Shown: piece after piece, positions 61,330-64,000 of the stretch
How the letters are laid out: each line of letters begins with the position of its first letter
Position numbering within the stretch: position 1 is the stretch's first letter
Source: Berberis thunbergii
Lineage: Eukaryota; Streptophyta; Magnoliopsida; Ranunculales; Berberidaceae
Direction: 5' to 3'
Length of the DNA: 64,000 nt
NCBI GenBank assembly: GCA_003290165.1
Contig: QNQO01000219.1
Coordinates: 744,001 to 808,000, forward strand
Position numbers and translations under genes: made by a program
Notes under the pieces: model-generated
The model's database searches: none
Told to the model about the DNA's origin: nothing
Seen by the model: only the letters and a program-made list of their open reading frames with translations

Positions 61330-62610
61330 AGTTATCATTAAGTCAATCGATCGGTTACTGTAGCAATTCAACTAAAGCCCAGGCCCAACTATTAGCAAAC
61401 CCAAATAAACCATAGCCCAACTCGTTGTCCAAAACAAATCCTTATCCCCAGGGTTTTGCTAACCAAACCAAAGAAAATAGCAAACCCTTCTTTCTCGCCT
61501 CCAACCCTTATTCTCTACTCACCAAGTCACCATCTCGCCTCCAACACTCCTTTAAAGAAACTCTTATTTTCGATCTCTCCCTGATAGACAACCACAACTG
61601 TAATCATCTCGCCATCTCTCTTTGCAACAACCATCACTGTTGTCGACCATCATGTCGCCATCCTCCACTATCACAGATCTCGTCATCACCTATCCTCGTC
61701 ACAGATCTCTGGCCGTCTTCCTCCATTCTTTGGGTCTCTTCCTCTCGCAAGTCTTTTTCTCAGCTCTGCGGTGCATCCACCAAGCGTTTGAACAATTTTC
61801 AGGTTACAATTTCCATCAATAACTATTATACTCTTCAATGTTGTAATGAGAATGACAGAGACCAAGATTCTGAAGTCATACAATGTATAAACAAGTTCCA
61901 CGAATTAGGTAAGACAAACCCCACAAAGAAAACCCACCACACAAATTTGACATGGAAATGAACTACCTCTCTGCAACGCCCTTTGAGACACAACCCTCTC
62001 AAGTGGCTTTATGTGTGCTTACCTCCATTTCCATTGCTTCTTTCAAACTACAACAATTTCAAAACACCTTTTATGTCTTTATGCCCAAACCTTTCACGTG
62101 TTACCAAACCAACCCTCCAACTGTACTCACATGATCTGTATCCCAAAATTACTCCCAATTTGGATTAATGCTCCCATAAACAATTCCAACCCACTAATAC
62201 AACCAATCAAACAATGGGGTTAGATAAAATCAGCACAAGAAACCAAACATGTCAAGTGGGTTTGGTGTAGAATTAAGAAATGGTGCTTTTGGTGGAAGAA
62301 GACCTTGGGAAGATAAGCATAGAGTGTAAGATTTGCCGAGAAGAGAGAATGGGGTGTTGAAATATTCTTTGTATAATAGTGAACATGGAAATCATTCTGA
62401 ACCTTCTTGTCGATCAAGCCCAAAAAGAAATGTCTAACTGAATTGAAAAAAAAAAAAAAAAAAAAACTGGAAAAGGATTGTCCCGGTTTAAAACAGTCCG
62501 AGTCCAACTAAGTCATCCCCAAAAAATTTGATGTCCCGACCTGTACCGTTCTCGTTTCACTGTACCTAGATCGGGACAGGATAGGCCCCAATCCGGACCG
62601 TGCCCAGCAA
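61330..62610. mobile_element. Second copy of the 34-kb composite repeat family
   Basis: The left part (TTACTGTAGCAATTCAACTA ... AGCCCAGGCCCAAC ... GCAAACCCAAAT) matches about 33995-34075. The right end (TTGTCCCGGTTTAAA ... GGACAGGATAGGCCCCAATC) matches about 36790-36945. The middle (61425-62450) is unrelated to the first copy; its open frames are Ser/His/Thr-rich and unrecognised. Same ends with different contents suits a sequence-carrying DNA transposon family. The distal TIR is cut short (GTGCCCAG). Confidence 0.42.
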
Positions 62611-63614
62611 AGAAGCCTTCCTCGATTTAGACCGGAGCCTCCTTCAAAATATTTCTTTAGAACTAAAACGCGTAACCTCACTCATTTCACATGATTTCAC
62701 TTCAAGTCTTCTTCAAAGCTTTCCTCATCTTTTCCCTCCCATTTCATTTCATGGATCCAAAATCCATATCTTGTTTCCACCATTCTTGTCTATATATCCA
62801 CAACTGCACTCAAGACATTCATCCAGACCAGTTCCATTTTCAAGCAGAAGATTTGGCTATTTGGAACCATTTCAACTCAGTTCAGGTTTGCTACATTTCT
62901 CCATTGCTTTCAAAGATATTTTATCATTTGCATATTTTCTTGAAACCCAATGAGGAACTTGATTTTTTTCATGATCCAATGCAGAAATTGATTGAATTTG
63001 ATGTTAAAATCATCAATATGGTTGATTTTATGGTGTTTTGTATGACAAAACATAGTGGTTATTGGGTAGAGTTTGAAAAAAGTTTGTGACCTTAGCTTAA
63101 TTAATTATAGTATCAACAATCCTGTTTGTGTGTTCACCCAGAACTTCAGAATTGGCTCTTGTTTCTATAGATTGATCAGTAGGTCTGTAAGAGTTCATGC
63201 ATACTTAATTGTTGAGTGATTTACTGTAGTTTTAAAGTTAAAGATGGACTGATTTTATGGTGTTTTGGATTACCAATATGTATATTGTGTCAAATTTGTC
63301 GTTGAAATGATGCAAGCTGGCAATGGATCATTTTTGGGTCCATTTGGAATAAGCCGGAAGGCCCCTCAACATGGATTTGAGATATATGGAGTGTTTGATA
63401 CAAATATCTGCAGTACTACATGACTTGTACCTTGATTAGCAAACACAAATAGCGAATAAGTAGTTAGTAGCAGCATCTGCTTTGCATGTGTTACGTCCAC
63501 TCACCCACTCACACACACACAGAAGAGAAGACAATATTTGTAAGGTCCTCAAAATTCTTATTCTTTAAATGTGGGGAGGGATTATAAGGAAGGAATGTAC
63601 TTTAGTGGAGGAAA
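62611..63614. other. Spacer upstream of the DUF247 gene
   Basis: An open frame of 132 codons at 62691-63089 (plus) ends KHSGYWVEFEKSL and matches nothing I know. A short (CA)n run lies near 63510. The 5' flank of the DUF247 gene is within the last 100-200 bp. Confidence 0.35.
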
Positions 63615-64000
63615 ATGGCCGATGGTTCATATGCAGTAAATCTACGTAACAGAGGAGGCCATGTTTTGATTAAGATGAGTGACCACAACAAACTATTGGC
63701 AGCTTCTATCAAAGCAAAACTTGATACTGTGTCCCCATCGCTAGTTGGGAGATGTTGCTGCATCTACAAGGTACATGAGAAATTCCGTAAGATAAATGAA
63801 TATGCATATACTCCTGAGATTATCGCAATTGGTCCTTTTCACCATGGAAAAGTAGTCTTACAAGCAATGGAAGATCGTAAGTTGCAGTATATTGCTGCAC
63901 TTTTCAAAAGATTAGATAATGGGAGGCCGGTGTATTCAAGGAATTAGTGAATTAGAAGTTGAAGCACGAAAATGCTATTCAATGCCTGTTGAACCTGATA
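63615..64000 (+). CDS. DUF247 (UPF0481) protein, 5' part, frameshifted
   Basis: This starts at ATG 63615. MADGSYAVNLRNRGGHVLI leads to the family's N-terminal signature: CIYKVHEKFRKINEYAYTPE, IIAIGPFHHG and LQAMEDRKLQYIAALFKRL. The frame then meets TAG at 63945. From about 63930 the next frame continues the family pattern, CIQGISELEVEARKCYS, to the window edge. A single-base indel therefore splits the gene: either a real mutation (pseudogene) or an assembly error. DUF247 proteins usually have about 400-550 residues, mostly in one exon, with a C-terminal membrane segment, so most of the gene is outside. The DUF247 remnant at 40180 is a relative. Confidence 0.75.

Noticed and set aside
62691..63089. 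132-codon plus-strand frame as a host gene
   Set aside because: No motif or homologue recognised and it adjoins repeat sequence. Kept only as a note in the spacer entry.
1..64000. tRNA, rRNA or other structured RNA genes
   Set aside because: None seen. tRNA-related words at 30880-30891 and 59036-59047 are primer binding sites, and the A/B-box pair near 39.7 kb is at best a SINE.

Overview
The window is nuclear DNA of a flowering plant, most likely a eudicot. It contains an intact intron-rich ALDH22A1-type gene, remnants of a seed 7S globulin (vicilin), an NLR resistance gene, a PPR gene, THI1 and DUF247 genes, and many plant transposons. No species can be named. Only two loci look like ordinary host coding sequence: the ALDH22A1-like gene (14 exons, minus strand, 44192-56297) and the 5' part of a DUF247 gene at the right edge (63615-64000, frameshifted).

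Layout. 1-6155: 3' part of a Ty3/Gypsy element of the Tat/Athila (non-chromodomain) type, with an RT end, RNase H, integrase, a 2.2-kb 3' noncoding region with repeated polypurine modules, and a 1.86-kb LTR. 6156-24352: an 18.2-kb head-to-tail satellite array of an 87-bp monomer (29 codons), starting at the LTR end. Each monomer carries two 17-bp dyads that share the loop TCTAT, and there is higher-order and segmental repeat structure. 24981-25740: three 3'-terminal exons of a truncated vicilin. 26058-33831: a complete non-autonomous LTR retrotransposon on the minus strand (5-bp TSD ATATA, tRNA-iMet primer site, 493-bp interior, 2.9- and 4.3-kb LTRs). The longer LTR carries a PPR gene fragment. 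33837-38130: DNA-transposon-like sequence, including a THI1 pseudogene fragment, a hAT-like MITE with a degenerate 8-bp TSD, a second MITE and dispersed repeats. 38383-40750: an NLR pseudogene running into a DUF247 pseudogene. 41267-43706: a local duplication and a long-arm foldback element. 44192-56297: the ALDH22A1-like gene, whose 5.7-kb intron 10 holds an antisense RTE-type LINE and a 30-bp copy of exon 10. 57380-60300: a decayed endogenous pararetrovirus (Caulimoviridae-like) with a recognisable core promoter and primer site. 60404-63600: an RNase H fragment, a second copy of the 34-kb repeat family, and unassigned sequence.

The genes do not form a pathway. The window is a transposon-dense stretch where elements have inserted next to, into, or carried off pieces of host genes. 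The least ordinary parts are the 87-bp double-dyad satellite and the non-autonomous LTR element with the PPR cargo.

All homology calls come from reading translations and motifs by eye. Coordinates of decayed elements are approximate.
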